The notes beneath the pieces are model-generated. The model made no database searches and was not told where the DNA came from. It saw only the letters and a program-made list of their open reading frames with translations. The translations under genes and the position numbers were made by a program. Below, piece after piece: positions 23,821 to 36,896 of a DNA stretch of 64,000 nt. Origin of the DNA: Lethocerus indicus (lineage: Eukaryota > Arthropoda > Insecta > Hemiptera > Belostomatidae). Every line of letters begins with the position of its first letter. The first letter of the stretch is position 1. The stretch is taken from contig JACDQD010000002.1 in the NCBI GenBank assembly GCA_019843655.1, positions 5,776,585-5,840,584 on the forward strand, read 5' to 3'.

Positions 23821-25179
23821 TATCACGAAGTAGATTAATATTATTTAATATCAAGAGGGTAGACTAAGGCAAGGAAAAATTAAATGTCTTGAAAAGTTAC
23901 GCAGTTTGGTTCAGTCATATTGTTTTCATGGAAGGTAACGCAATGAGCCAGTACTGGTTGGGCTAAGTTTGTTTACAGCAATTTTGGTCAACAGTTTATT
24001 TATTTTTAACGATATTACAAAAAAATCATATAAAACGTATATAAATTATTTTAATACTTTAGAATTTTATTACGTTTCCCCTTACCTTGATACGTATACA
24101 ATTGGTATGAACACTTTTTACATAAGGTAATTTTTTAAAATTTTTTATTTTCTGCCAGAAAATTAAAACAACTAATCTTAATCAGATTATGATCTAATTA
24201 AAATTATGTCGATGTTTTTAGGTATTTCTATATTTGATATTTTTTGTGTGGCAGTTCTGGGTGCGATTCCATTTAGTTTCATTTTCTTATGGTAGTTCTA
24301 GTTGGTTTGAGGTTGCAATGGCTCTATTTAAAGATATAAATTAAATTGAAGTAGTGTCAACTGTATTAGTTTAATGAGATAGTAAAATATCAGGGTTTTT
24401 AGTGTCCTCAGTACAACAACATATTCCTTGATTGTTTTTTCTTTAAAGAGAGTTCTTTGTAAAATAGGTAATTTTTAGCATATTTTTTGCTCAGTTATAT
24501 AATTTTCACTTTTCCTGATACCTTATTTAACTAAAATAGAACTTTTAGCATTGTAATTTCTGAAATGAAACAATCATTAATTGCTAATCTAGTAAACAAT
24601 ATGTTTGTTTCCTGCTTTTAAACATTATGAATGATTTCAATTTGGAATGTTTCATTGATGAATTGTAAAATGTTAGATTGTAACTATGTATTTTCCTTTA
24701 TTATTATTTCCATCAAAACAAAAGTATTATATTACCTAGCTGACCTAGCTTATATTATAATACACTTGTTTATTAACATGACCCAAGAGAAACTGGCTGT
24801 TAAATAATCCTTCACTTTTCAAGAATTTTAAGTGGCTTTGTGTTTGAACACAAGATTCTAGAAGCCATTATTTAATATTACATTTCAGTTTATAAATTAA
24901 GATTATTTTATAATTAGGTATTAATTTATGTTATGGAATGATTTAAGGATAAAGTGACTTTAGATTTGGCATCAAGTTACTACCCATTATTACATATTTT
25001 GAAAAAGGAACAAGTTAGGTTATATTGTTGTACATTGAGGTCAAGAGTGAAAGCCTTAATTAAGATTTGGATACTAGTGTGATCAAAATTTGTCCTTCAG
25101 TTTGTTAAATGCAAGAAGTATATACAACATAGTTAATATTAGTTAATAGTAACAATGGTTTCAACTTCATTTTAAAGGA
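23821..25179. promoter_or_regulatory. Divergent 5' interval shared by IntS1 and the capping enzyme
   Basis: This holds the 1,359 bp between the IntS1 and capping enzyme start codons. It is AT-rich with a few CpGs near the IntS1 end. The sequence directly before the capping enzyme ATG (TTTTAAAG) could be a 3' splice site, so a 5' UTR exon further left is possible. No clear TATA box is seen. The promoter assignment is inferred from gene orientation. Confidence 0.5.
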
Positions 25180-28100
25180 ATGAGTTATAACAATGGACCT
25201 GGACCAGTGCCTGATAGGTGGCTCCACTGCCCTAGGAAATCACAAAAGCTTATTGCGGGCAAGTTCCTAGCTTTCAAGACACCTTTGAGCTCTAAGTTTG
25301 ACAGTCAAGTACCAGTAGAATGCCGTTTTACACCTAGCATGTTATTTGATTCAACTAAAAGCTATAAGGTGGAGATGATTATTTTAATTTATTGCTATTT
25401 GTATTATTCCTATTTTCTGATTATGTGCATAATATGAACCTATTTGTAGTATTTAATTAAATTTTAATAATTTTTTTACAGTTAAAAGTTAGTATTTATG
25501 TATTTATTGTAGCATTGATTTCATTTTTTTCAAATTCATTATTTTGGCTTTGTTACCATTGACAGGCTGAATGATTTCTAAAACTAGATAGTTCTTTGAA
25601 ACTTTCAAATGATTTAAATTTTATTAGGTGAGAAAATTGCGTTGTTTCACTGGTTTTATGGACGAATTGCTTATATTTTGAAGGTCCGTATTGGCTTGTG
25701 GATTGATCTGACTAATACTTCACGTTTTTATGATAAAGAGGAAGTGAATAAGGGTTATAATGATGGAGTGGTCGCTTATTCTAAAGTTGCTTGTAGAGGG
25801 CACGGTGAAACACCGTCTGAAGAACAGACAGATTTGTTTATTAAACTGTGTAGGAACTATATCTCAAAACACCCCCTTGAAATTGTTGGTATGTAACATT
25901 TAATTTAATATATACGAACATGGTTTAGTTTTATGTCATAAAGAAGACATTTGAATAAAGAGACATATTTAGCATACAATAATATAATTAATTTACATTA
26001 CATGGGCAAAATTTCAACAAATTTAAGATGGTTAATAACAAATGATAGTAATACTTTAAAAATTATTTTTTATAAAAAACATTTTTTGTTCTCAGATTTG
26101 AGTTCTGCAATTTGAGACTTGTTATTTTGTGCCCTCAAAAAAAGTCAGAACAATTAAATTATTAATATGTAATAAAATACCACAGTTTTTTTGTAATGTA
26201 TGGGCACTTGAATATAGTGTTTTGATAGGTGTTCATTGCACCCATGGCTTCAACAGAACGGGCTTCTTACTTGTTGCCTATATGGTGGAAATATTGAATT
26301 GGAGTCTTGAAGCTGCGATTCAAGCATTTGCCCAGGCTAGGTAAGTGTTCTCTTGAACTCTTATTATGTAACTAACTGTTCTAACTGTTGAATTAAGTAT
26401 AACAGTTGAATTTATTGTATTATGATTCATTTTATGGTAAAGATTTCATTACCACTCAAAGTGTGTCACCGATTAAATAATTTAAAGGTTTATCTTAAAA
26501 GTCTAAATTAAGGCTGAATAAAGGTACTAATTACAATATTTATGAATAATTTTCTATCTTTTCAAACAAGCAAATGCTTAGATATTCAAACATTTTTTAT
26601 AATCATAATTTTTTTTAAACTAATGTATATATTAAATATCCGAAATATTTTAATAATCTGTTACACTATGCTAAAACAATAATCTTATTAAATTAATTGT
26701 TCATGAATCCAAGCCTATGATTACAGAATATTTTGATGATTTTTATTAAAAGAAAATATTATTTGGATTAAATATTGAATGAACTTTTACAATATTTTAT
26801 AATATGTTTGATTATTAATACTGATAATTGCTAATTAATACCGACAGCTGAAATTATTCTAATGATACTCTTCAATCATTGCAGTGCTAATCTTTGAGTG
26901 AAATAATGAAGAGAACTATTAAATGAAAAAAGTTGAAAACATGATGTTAAAGATTTTAGCATTTTTCAGTTATAGTTATATATTATTTAGCATTGAATTT
27001 ATTATATGCTGTTGGTGATAAGACCTTTGTTAATTGTCATTGTACAATTTAAAATATTATAATAGTATAAATAGTTATAAATATAAAGTATTATAGTACA
27101 AATAATCTGGTTATGTATCTTAAGGCCTCCAGGTATTTATAAAGGAGACTACTTGCGAGAATTATACAGGAGATATGATGATGGAGATAAATATGCCCCT
27201 CCTCCTCCTCCAAGACCTGATTGGTGTTTAGGTTGGATTATGTTTCTCTTTAATTATTCTCATTATTTATAATTGTAGTAAAATTGAATTGCATTTAATG
27301 TCTTATTATTTAAATTTTTAGAGTATGATGATTCACAATCAAATGATGGATCAAATAATGCCAGTAAATCAGACAAGAGGAAAGGAGGCACTGCTCATAG
27401 AGATAATGGGTAAGTAGCAGGTAACTTTTCATCTGTCGGCTCTTCTATTTGAAAAGTAAAAAGCAACTTTTTGTTTTTTAAGTTATTAAATATTTTTATT
27501 AGAAATATTTGATTTCAAATGATTCGATGTTTCTTGAAAGAAAAGAATATTTAATTACAGGCCACGAAAGCGCTTTAGGGGGAATGGTAAGATTCCTGAG
27601 TTTATGGAAGGTATTAGTGGTGTATCGGCAGTTCTTGATCAACCTCGACTCAGTGAACTTCAGCAGTTAGCACAGCAGTTTTGTAATTTTGAAGGGTTGG
27701 TAATTTTTTTTAAGATTGAAATAAGTTACATTCATTTTATGTACAGTATTAAGTAAGTGCATTTTTTGCTCTTGACTTTATTACTTGTGCTAAAACTAAT
27801 GTATGTTAGCATAATTAAAAAATATTAAAAATATATACCTCAAACTGAATTTATCACACAATGATTTTTATTTAGGAAAGGTTTTCCTGGTTCTCAGCCT
27901 GTTTCAATGGACCGTGAAAACATTAAACTACTTCAGGAAAAATTTTATAGAGTATCATGGAAAGCAGATGGAAACAGGTATATTACATATGAATTAAATC
28001 ATCATTCTAAAATATTTCTATAACATTTTGTAAAGTAATTTATTGAACTTAGGATTTATTGAAATGCAAAGTGAATTTATTTTCTTGTAAAATAGTTTGT

Positions 28101-30348
28101 ATACATTTTAATTGCAATGTTGTTTTTACTTTCTTAGATACATGATGTTAATTCTTGGTGAAAATCAAGTGTTTTGCTTAGACAGAGATAATAATGTTTT
28201 CCAAGTTTCTGGTCTCCGATTTGTCTATCGTAAAGACATCGATAAGCATCTTACCAAAACATTGTTGGATGGGGTTTGTAATTTCTCAATGATGACTGAC
28301 TGTTGTACTCCTACAATTGCTTTTACAATACTACAATAATGTATGAAAAAATGTTTTCAGGAAATGGTTATTGATCATCATGAAGGGAAGAGCATCCCTA
28401 GGTATTTGGTTTATGATATAATAAGAGTCAATGATATTGATGTGTCACAGTTTTCTTTTCACCCAGAGCGACTTGATTGTATAGATGTAAGTTGATTTTT
28501 TTCATTGAGGTATTCATGCATTTTAAGGTTGTTTAGGTCAACAGTCTGAAAGAAAAATGAAATGGTAGTATATTAACAGATTGTAATTTTTTTAATGACA
28601 TTAAAAAATGTCCCAAACTAATGTGATAATCCTAATCTGTTAATGCTGATATATGTTATTGTCTTTTATGTCATTACTTCATATATTTTATACTTTCTTC
28701 TTTGGTCTTATCAGCCAATGTTTTGAAAAGATAATTTGGTTCACCATCAGAACATCATAGTGTTTATATACTCAAAATAGGTGATATGAAAAGATATTGT
28801 AACTAATCACAAAGTGAACATAGTTTGTTAATTTTTATGGATACCTAATTATTTTTTCAGGCCGATGTCATAAAACCACGTCACAAAGCAATTTTGCAAA
28901 ATAAGATTGACAAAAATTCAGAACCATTTAGTGTCCGTGCTAAAGTGTTCTTTCCAGTGGAGAAAGCAGGAAGTTTTCTTAGTGCAAAATTTAGCCGGCA
29001 ACTTACGCATGAACCTGATGGCCTCATATTTCAGCCATCTGGAGATGTAAGTTGAAATGGGTTTAGTTTTTAAAATATATAATAAAATAAATGTTAGGCA
29101 ATGATAAATACAGGATTTTTATTTAAAGTTCAACCTGCTAAAAGTAAGATTAATCATTGGAGTGGATACAGTACATCACATGACCAAACTTTTATATTCT
29201 ACTTTGTATTATTTTAATACTAAAAGTATTTAATAACCCAATGAATTTTTATAGATTTTTTTATTCTTTACAGCCTTACCTACCAGGTCAGTGCCCAAGT
29301 GTACTTAAATGGAAACCACCATCTCATAACTCAGTTGATTTTAGACTGAAAATTGTTACAGAATCTGGATTAGGGTAAATATTACAATTTATATTATTAA
29401 TGGAAATAATATTTCAGTGAATACACTGGTGTTATAGATGGATCATCTGTTAAATATATTCAAGTTTTCTATTGTAAGAAGTTTGGTTAAGAAATAGGAT
29501 CTGGGGTCTAACACTCTAACAACTCATCTATCTGTCACTGGTGACTTCAAAATTACCAATCCTTATACTCCTTATATTGAATGTACCTTCATTAAGCTAT
29601 ATAGGCAATACATGTGTAAAACAAATGAATTGAAATGATGCAATTTTGTAAGCCATTAACTAATTATTTTGTTGATAAATTGATTCAATTTGGTTTACAC
29701 ATTTGTATTTTGTATTTCCCCTTAACTACAATTAGTTGTCAAAAATGAATTCCATTATTACTAGAAAAAAGGCAAAAATAAATTTTTGTATTTATTTGCA
29801 GGATTTTACCTAGAAAGATAGGTGAATTGTACGTTGGAGGCCTAGATAGGCCTTATAGTAAGATGAAGTTCACAAATGCAATTAAGGAACTCAATAATAA
29901 GATCATTGAATGCACATATGACAATAACAAGTGGGTGTTTATGAGAGAAAGAACTGACAAATCCTTTCCTAATAGTTATACGACAGCTGATGGTATGTTT
30001 ATCACTTATATTTTTAACACTATTTTTATTAGTAAGAAAATATTTTATTATTCTGTTGAAATGTGCAAGTAAAATTGTGTATTTTCGGTAAGAACTGATT
30101 GTTATATTGCTGAATGGATTTTATTTATCCAGACACATGATTATAACTTATTTGCATAGTAATACCTCTAGTTAGTTGTGCATCTTTTGAAACTTGCTCA
30201 AGTACTTGTATCATTTAATAGTTTTTTTTTATTTTCAGCTGTATTCCAGTCTATAATAAAACCAGTGACAAAAGATTATTTACTGTACATGATTGATAAC
30301 TTCAGATTTAAATCTGATGAGGAGCTTATGCCTCCTCCAAAAAGATAA
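25180..30348 (+). CDS. RNGTT: mRNA capping enzyme (RNA triphosphatase and guanylyltransferase)
   Basis: This bifunctional nuclear enzyme removes the gamma phosphate from nascent Pol II RNA and adds the GMP cap. Thirteen exons join in phase: 25180-25368, 25684-25888, 26229-26340, 27125-27231, 27322-27409, 27561-27695, 27876-27977, 28138-28273, 28361-28486, 28861-29046, 29274-29374, 29802-29992 and 30239-30348. The total is 1,788 nt, 595 residues, against 597 in human RNGTT. The N-terminal triphosphatase has the cysteine phosphatase loop [10 protein letters not shown] (CX5R). An acidic/basic linker follows, then the guanylyltransferase with the lysine-GMP motif [38 protein letters not shown] (motif IV) and LKWKPP (motif V). 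The last exon ends in PPPKR; an A-run of five here versus four in the second tandem copy decides between this end and a 12-residue-longer one. The exon from 29802 contains the left breakpoint of the tandem triplication. Confidence 0.95.
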
Positions 30349-31606
30349 TGATTGTTATATTATTGATTCCGCTTATAGATAATAAAGTACAGTAATATAA
30401 ATAGATATTAATACAGAAATATGAAATGAGATGTATGCTGTATGTGTGTTGTACGGATTGTAATATTGTATGATTCTGTAAAACTAAATTTATAAAACTA
30501 TATGTCATAGAAAATAGTTTTTTCAAAATTGTATTTTCCCAGTTTTTGACACTACTGATTAAATACTTTTCAGATAGGTGATTTTTTTTCTTTAAATTGG
30601 TCATAATATTCTGAATAGTAGTTTCATAAGAAAAAATATGCAAGAATGATCAATTGCGTCATAAAGCATTTATTATTGTGGTCAAAACTTTCCTATAGGA
30701 AAGATATACCTGGACATATATGGCTTCATATGAACGTCCAACTAGTATTACAGTTAGAAATATAAATTCATATCATAGTGTACAAAAACTGATAAATGAT
30801 TCATACATAGTTTAGTGCCTATACCTTTTGACTCCTATCTAGTTTTAAGTATTAGAAAATTTAATGAATTTGTGACATAATTATAAATATTTCAAAATGG
30901 CTGTAATAGAATACATGGTTATTCAGTGTCCTGTCCATTTAAACTCTTATTTATCTCTTTTGGATTGGAATTCAGTTTTGTTTTTTTAATTGTTAATTTT
31001 ATTTCATATGTAATATGTTTATATACAATAAAATACATTACTCATAGCTGTAAAAGAAGAATGCAGTTAAAGAATTAGAGAATATTTTTGTTCTCCTTAC
31101 TTTCTTCCTTCACTAAGCTTTGAATTGTTTATTATTATTATTATGGATAGTCCCATAGTTAATATTCATAGGATAGAGTGAATAGTAATCAATATAATAC
31201 AACACTGTTAGACTCTTAGAAATAATCAAAGAAGGATTGCTATTATTGTAAAGAAAGGGTAAATAAGTGAGACAACATTTTTATTTTCATATAGCAGATT
31301 CAATTTTTGTGTTAACAAAATATATTTATACATACATATATATCTTCTGCACGATTGTTGTAATCAAATATTTATTACTGGGAAAGCTGTAATAATTAGT
31401 TGCAAACAATTATAATTTGACTCTATATCGTTTCCTTTAATAAAAATTAAATACTTGGCTCCAGAGCAATAAACGAATATTAAATAATGAAAAATAGTAA
31501 ATATTATTGCAAAAATTCATAGTTGTGAATTGCCACGGAAATGACTAAATTGTATTATTTATTAATTTGAATTTAAAATCAGAATTTTTCAATTTTAAAC
31601 ATTTGC
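30349..31606. other. 3'-3' interval between capping enzyme and LACTB2
   Basis: This AT-rich convergent interval presumably holds both 3' UTRs. An AATAAA signal follows the capping enzyme stop (near 30380) and another lies near 31027. No RNA gene or ORF can be supported. The same stretch is repeated in units 2 and 3. Confidence 0.6.
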
Positions 31607-33243
31607 TTATTCATTATTTATTAACCATCCCTTTTCTCTATCTATGACTTTGTTTTCTTTCTCAAGTTTTACCAAATGATGATTCACATTTAATGCAGCT
31701 GCTTTGTATAATGATTCTGGAATATCCTAAACAAATTATAAAAAATTCTGTATAATTTTACATGTAACTAAGATCATTCATTCCATAAATTTCTGTCTAA
31801 ACAATATACCTAGTTATTAATTTTGTTTGTTTAACATAACTGACTTACCTTATAAATTTTTTTTACTAATTCAAGTTCTGTCATTTCTTTATTTTCAAAC
31901 TTCAACATCTGGAGTATCTGGCATTCCCTCTTGTTCCTGTGGTTTATGTATTCTTTTATTTTCATGTTAGGATTCTGAATCATAAATACAAATTAAATTG
32001 AGAGAAGTGTGCAGTATATTTTTACACCTAATACTATAATACTTAATCTGCCATTATGCTTCACTCATATTATAACATATAGCTCAGTAAAAACTAGAAA
32101 TATCTACAATTAATTATTCTGACTGTTTCATTAGACATTATTCACAGCAAACCTGTATGACGGGACCATGCCCAGGATATATAAGTTTTGTTTCAAGAGT
32201 TGATATTAATTCTAATGATAACATATAGTCATGCAAGTCTTCAAATACTGCTGTTCCTTCCCCAAGAATACAATCACCACTAAATAAAGCGTTTTCCTCT
32301 TTAAGCAATATTGAAATATGGTCTGTTGTGTGTCCTGGGGTATGAATCATTCTGCAAATTAAATATTCAGGCCTATGCACAAATTAGGGAGTAACATTGT
32401 TGGCCATGCAATAATATAAGCCTTCCAGAGATTTCAGACAGTTTGGGAGGTAATAAAAACAATTTTGCAAGTAATTTATCCCTCTTCAGACTGTCCTATT
32501 TCACATACGCTTTTAACCATCACTTCATATAATTATTTGCTTATTTTTTCTTGGCAGAGCCATACTGAGGTATATAATTAGTTATCAAAATTACTTACCT
32601 CAATGTTGCATCATTTGCTTTTAGTTCTTCACTGTCATTCAGATACTTTAATGGTACACCATGGTATGTCATTTCATTAGGAGCATCTGTTCTTTTGTAT
32701 TTCCAAACAGTGCAATCTAAAACAATTTTTTGAAATCTGTACACAATTATTTAGGTCAATTATAATAATATAAAAGTTATGGCATAATAAATAAAATACA
32801 AATAAAAGTACCAGATCCTTCTGTAAGAAGAGGTACAACATAAGGAAGTCCCCCGATGTGATCTTCATGCCAGTGCGTTATCACAATATGTTCCAAGAGT
32901 ATATTTTCCTCATTTAATACATTTTTTAGATTCTTTGTGTATTCAGGAATATTTGAAGCACCAGTGTCTATCAGTATTCTCCTGTCAACAGAAGTACGTT
33001 TATCACTTGTATTATTTTCTCTCATTTGTTTCGTCATAAGCCAATAACTAACACCTTTATATGTTATTACACAATTGGAGGTGGGATATGATAAAACTTA
33101 TACGTAAAGCTTTAAAGATACCTATTTCCAGTGCCGACAATGTACGTATTGGTTCCTTGGAGAGTCATCGGACCCGGGTTACATCCGAGAATTCTTATAA
33201 CTCCGGAGGAAAGCTTAGAAATACGAGGAATGATAGCTGTCAT
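31607..33243 (-). CDS. LACTB2: LACTB2 metallo-beta-lactamase-fold endoribonuclease, copy 1 (intact)
   Basis: LACTB2 is a mitochondrial single-strand RNA endoribonuclease of the metallo-beta-lactamase superfamily. Six exons join in phase: 33243-33122, 32981-32812, 32716-32599, 32351-32153, 31974-31849 and 31726-31607. This gives 284 residues, against 288 in human. The start follows the family pattern ([19 protein letters not shown], then [14 protein letters not shown]). Metal ligands are visible: [10 protein letters not shown] (HXHXDH), [18 protein letters not shown] and YPGHGPVI. The last exon gives the conserved [19 protein letters not shown] helix. Divergent to NDUFV1. Confidence 0.95.
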
Positions 33244-33417
33244 CTTGACAATCTCATTCTGCCCCTATGTCATAGTACCCTCTATGTGAACCCAAAAGTG
33301 AAACCTCCTCCTTATCAAAGAATAGGGCCAATATGAAATCCTAAGTTGGCAACTCTGTTTTCCTCTTTTTCGATCTCCTTGGTCAGCTGTGTACCCAGCG
33401 ATGGGAGATTTGTTAAA
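33244..33417. promoter_or_regulatory. Compact divergent promoter between LACTB2 and NDUFV1
   Basis: Only 174 bp separate the two start codons. The interval has no TATA box. Both products act in mitochondria, so a shared TATA-less promoter is the simplest reading. A full copy lies at 38534-38706; the third copy keeps only the 125 bp next to NDUFV1. Confidence 0.6.
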
Positions 33418-34756
33418 ATGGCTGGATCACTTGGCCTTTCAAGATTTTCTTTCTCCAAAGTCAATTTAAGTGAGTATTGACTTTCATTCGTTACCTACGA
33501 ATTACCGATGTCGCTCTACGCGATGTCGATATTTGATACAGTTTTTTTGATGCTCGATTCGTAGCATTCTTTTTTATTTTCGGTGAGGTTTCTTAGGTTT
33601 AACAATTTGGTTTTCAGGCGGTGTCACTGCACCTCTTTTAAATTCACTTCAAGCGAGATTTAACAGTACCACTCCGGAGACACCGGCAAAGGTATGTGTA
33701 TATCCATTTGCTAAAAACTAATGATAAAATACGTTTTACTAATATACGTTATTGATGGACAGTGAAGACTCTTTTGTGTTTGTATTTGTAATGATAATTT
33801 TCGTTTCGTACAATAATTTAGAGTGTTAAACTAGATAAGAATTCTTTGTCTTGTTTTAGACGAAGTTTGGGCCATTGGCCGATGAAGACAGAATCTTCAC
33901 CAATTTGTATGGTAGGCACGAATGGAGACTGAAAGGAGCTCTGAAGAGAGGAGACTGGTATAAGACGAAAGAAATATTAGAAAAAGGACCTGATTTCATC
34001 CTAAGTATGTTTTTTATGCTTTTCATGTGTATTTGATCAACCTCACATTTGGTGGGCCGCAGTGGATGAGTAGTAAAGTGGCCATCTCTGCACTGAAAGT
34101 TGCAAATTGCGTCCTGCACTCAGTTAATGCTGGGCCCATGCTAGTTAAGGTCTATAAATTTATACACACACACAGTGATAATTGGTACCCTCAACCATCA
34201 TCCTTTACATCCAATATATGATTGTAAATTTGTAGAGACCTCTGCACCTTAACTGCACACCCAAAAATTCTTTATATTAACTTTCACTTTAAAAATATAC
34301 TAGCAGGTCATACAGGTCATACTTGGCGATATTCAATAATTATTTATTAGATGAATAACCATTATAATCATAGCACTAATTTGGAGGTTGCACTGGTTTA
34401 TTAATATTTAGACGCATTAGACTTGGTGTTGTGAGATTGGTTCTGGCTGCTGAAGTAACAAAATGAAGGTATCAATGAAAGTCAGGTTTAGAATGAGCTT
34501 AATACGCTGAGTGGATAGTGTGCTGGCATACCTCCTGAGACAAAGAAAACAAATTGTTAATTCTGATCGCTTTGTCATTTTATTTTAATAACCTGAAACA
34601 AAATAATTTTTTATTAATTATATATTAGTAATATCTAAATTAATATTAGGTATGCATTACAGATGAAATCAAAACATCAGGTCTCCGTGGAAGGGGAGGA
34701 GCTGGTTTCCCCTCTGGAATGAAATGGAGTTTTATGAACAAGCCTTCAGATGGAAG
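33418..34756 (+). CDS. NDUFV1: NDUFV1 5' exons 1-4, copy 1 (partial gene, frame intact)
   Basis: Exons 33418-33469, 33618-33691, 33860-34004 and 34663-34756 encode the mitochondrial presequence and about 121 N-terminal residues, including [13 protein letters not shown] of the FMN site. All four are in frame and match copy 3 exactly in phase. Exon 5 is not in this unit: the next sequence is the truncated capping enzyme fragment. On its own a transcript would read through into intron 4 and stop after four extra residues. Splicing from 34756 to the acceptor at 44295, skipping units 2 and 3, could still make a full protein. Confidence 0.8.
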
Positions 34757-35128
34757 GTAAAAATTTAATGCATTAACACTTTGTAAAAATCTCATTTCCA
34801 AATTTTATTTGAACCAGATGACTGATCAGATTTCTTGAAACATTTTTTTCAGTAGTTTTTTGCAGTTGTAAATGTGATATGTTGTATATGTAGTTTTTAT
34901 TAAAAAAGAGTTTTTACCTATTGTAATATGTGGTGTATAGAATTTTTGTCATCATAATTTAGACATTATTATAAATAGCAATTATTACAGATAGAAATAT
35001 AGCGGGTTCTTTATTTAATTGATATTCTGAAATACAACTTTGCAATTGATAGATATATTTGTGATAGTAGGAACAATCAGGACCTTGCTATGTAGTTGGG
35101 AAGCTCTGGATATCTACAGATCTGCACA

Positions 35129-35677
35129 ACGTTGGAGGCCTAGATAGGCCTTATAGTGAGATGAAGTTCACAAATGCAATTAAGGAACTCAATAATAAGA
35201 TCATTGAATGCACATATGACAATAACAAGTGGGTGTTTATGAGAGAAAGAACTGACAAATCCTTTCCTAATAGTTATACGACAGCTGATGGTATGTTTAT
35301 CACTTATATTTTTAACACTATTTTTATTAGTAAGAAAATATTTTATTATTCTGTTGAAATGTGCAAGTAAAATTGTGTATTTTCGGTAAGAACTGATTGT
35401 TATATTGCTGAATGGATTTTATTTATCCAGACACATGATTATAACTTATTTGCATAGTAATACCTCTAGTTAGTTGTGCATCTTTTGAAACTTGCTCAAG
35501 TACTTGTATCATTTAATAGTTTTTTTATTTTCAGCTGTATTCCAGTCTATAATAAAACCAGTGACAAAAGATTATTTACTGTACATGATTGATAACTTCA
35601 GATTTAAATCTGATGAGGAGCTTATGCCTCCTCCAAAAGATAATGATTGTTATATTATTGATTCCGCTTATAGATAA
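35129..35677 (+). pseudogene. Capping enzyme 3' fragment, unit 2
   Basis: This holds the last part of exon 12 (35129-35290), without its splice acceptor, and a complete exon 13 (35535-35677). The A-run near the end is one base shorter than in unit 1, so the frame runs on through [12 protein letters not shown] before a stop. There is no promoter or upstream exon, so this is a duplication remnant. Confidence 0.9.
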
Positions 35678-36896
35678 TAAAGTACAGTAATATAAATAGA
35701 TATTAATACAGAAATATGAAATGAGATGTATGCTGTATGTGTGTTGTACCGGATTGTATTATTGTATGATTCTGTAAAACTAAATTTATAAAACTATATG
35801 TCATAGAAAATAGTTTTTCAAAATTGTATTTTCCCAGTTTTTGACACTACTGATTAAATACTTTTCAGATAGGTGATTTTTTTCTTTAAATTGGTCATAA
35901 TATTCTGAATAGTAGTTTCATAAGAAAAATATGCAAGAATGATCAATTGCGTCATAAAGCATTTATTATTGTGGTCAAAACTTTCCTATAGGAAAGATAT
36001 ACCTGGACATATATGGCTTCATATGAACGTCCAACTAGTATTACAGTTAGAAATATAAATTCATATCATAGTGTACAAAACTGATAAATGATTCATACAT
36101 AGTTTAGTGCCTATACCTTTTGACTCCTATCTAGTTTTAAGTATTAGAAAATTTAATGAATTTGTGACATAATTATAAATATTTCAAAATGGCTGTAATA
36201 GAATACATGGTTATTCAGTGTCCTGTCCATTTAAACTCTTATTTATCTCTTTTGGATTGGAATTCAGTTTTGTTTTTTTAATTGTTAATTTTATTTCATA
36301 TGTAATATGTTTATATACAATAAAATACATTACTCATAGCTGTAAAAGAAGAATGCAGTTAAAGAATTAGAGAATATTTTTGTTCTCCTTACTTTCTTCC
36401 TTCACTAAGCTTTGAATTGTTTATTATTATTATTATGGATAGTCCCATAGTTAATATTCATAGGATAGAGTGAATAGTAATCAATATAATACAACACCGT
36501 TAAACTCTTAGAAATAATCAAAGAAGGATTGCTATTATTGTAAAGAAAGGGTAAATAAGTGAGACAACATTTTATTTTCATATAGCAGATTCAATTTTGT
36601 GTTAACAAAATATATTTATACATACATATATATCTTCTGCACGATTGTTGTAATCAAATATTTATTACTGGGAAAGCTGTAATAATTAGTTGCAAACAAT
36701 TATAATTTGACTCTATATCGTTTCCTTTAATAAAAATTAAATACTTGGCTCCAGAGCAATAAACGAATATTAAATAATGAAAAATAGTAAATATTATTGC
36801 AAAAATTAATAGTTGTGAATTGCCACGGAAATGACTAAATTGTATTATTTATTAATTTGAATTTAAAATCAGAATTTTTCAATTTTAAACATTTGC

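Larger units (their letters stand above)
29831..35128. repeat. Tandem unit 1 (5,298 bp)
   Basis: This is the first of three tandem units. It starts inside capping enzyme exon 12 and ends in NDUFV1 intron 4, and contains the capping enzyme 3' end, all of LACTB2 and NDUFV1 exons 1-4. The right end reads CTACAGATCTGCACA directly into the next unit. Confidence 0.95.
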
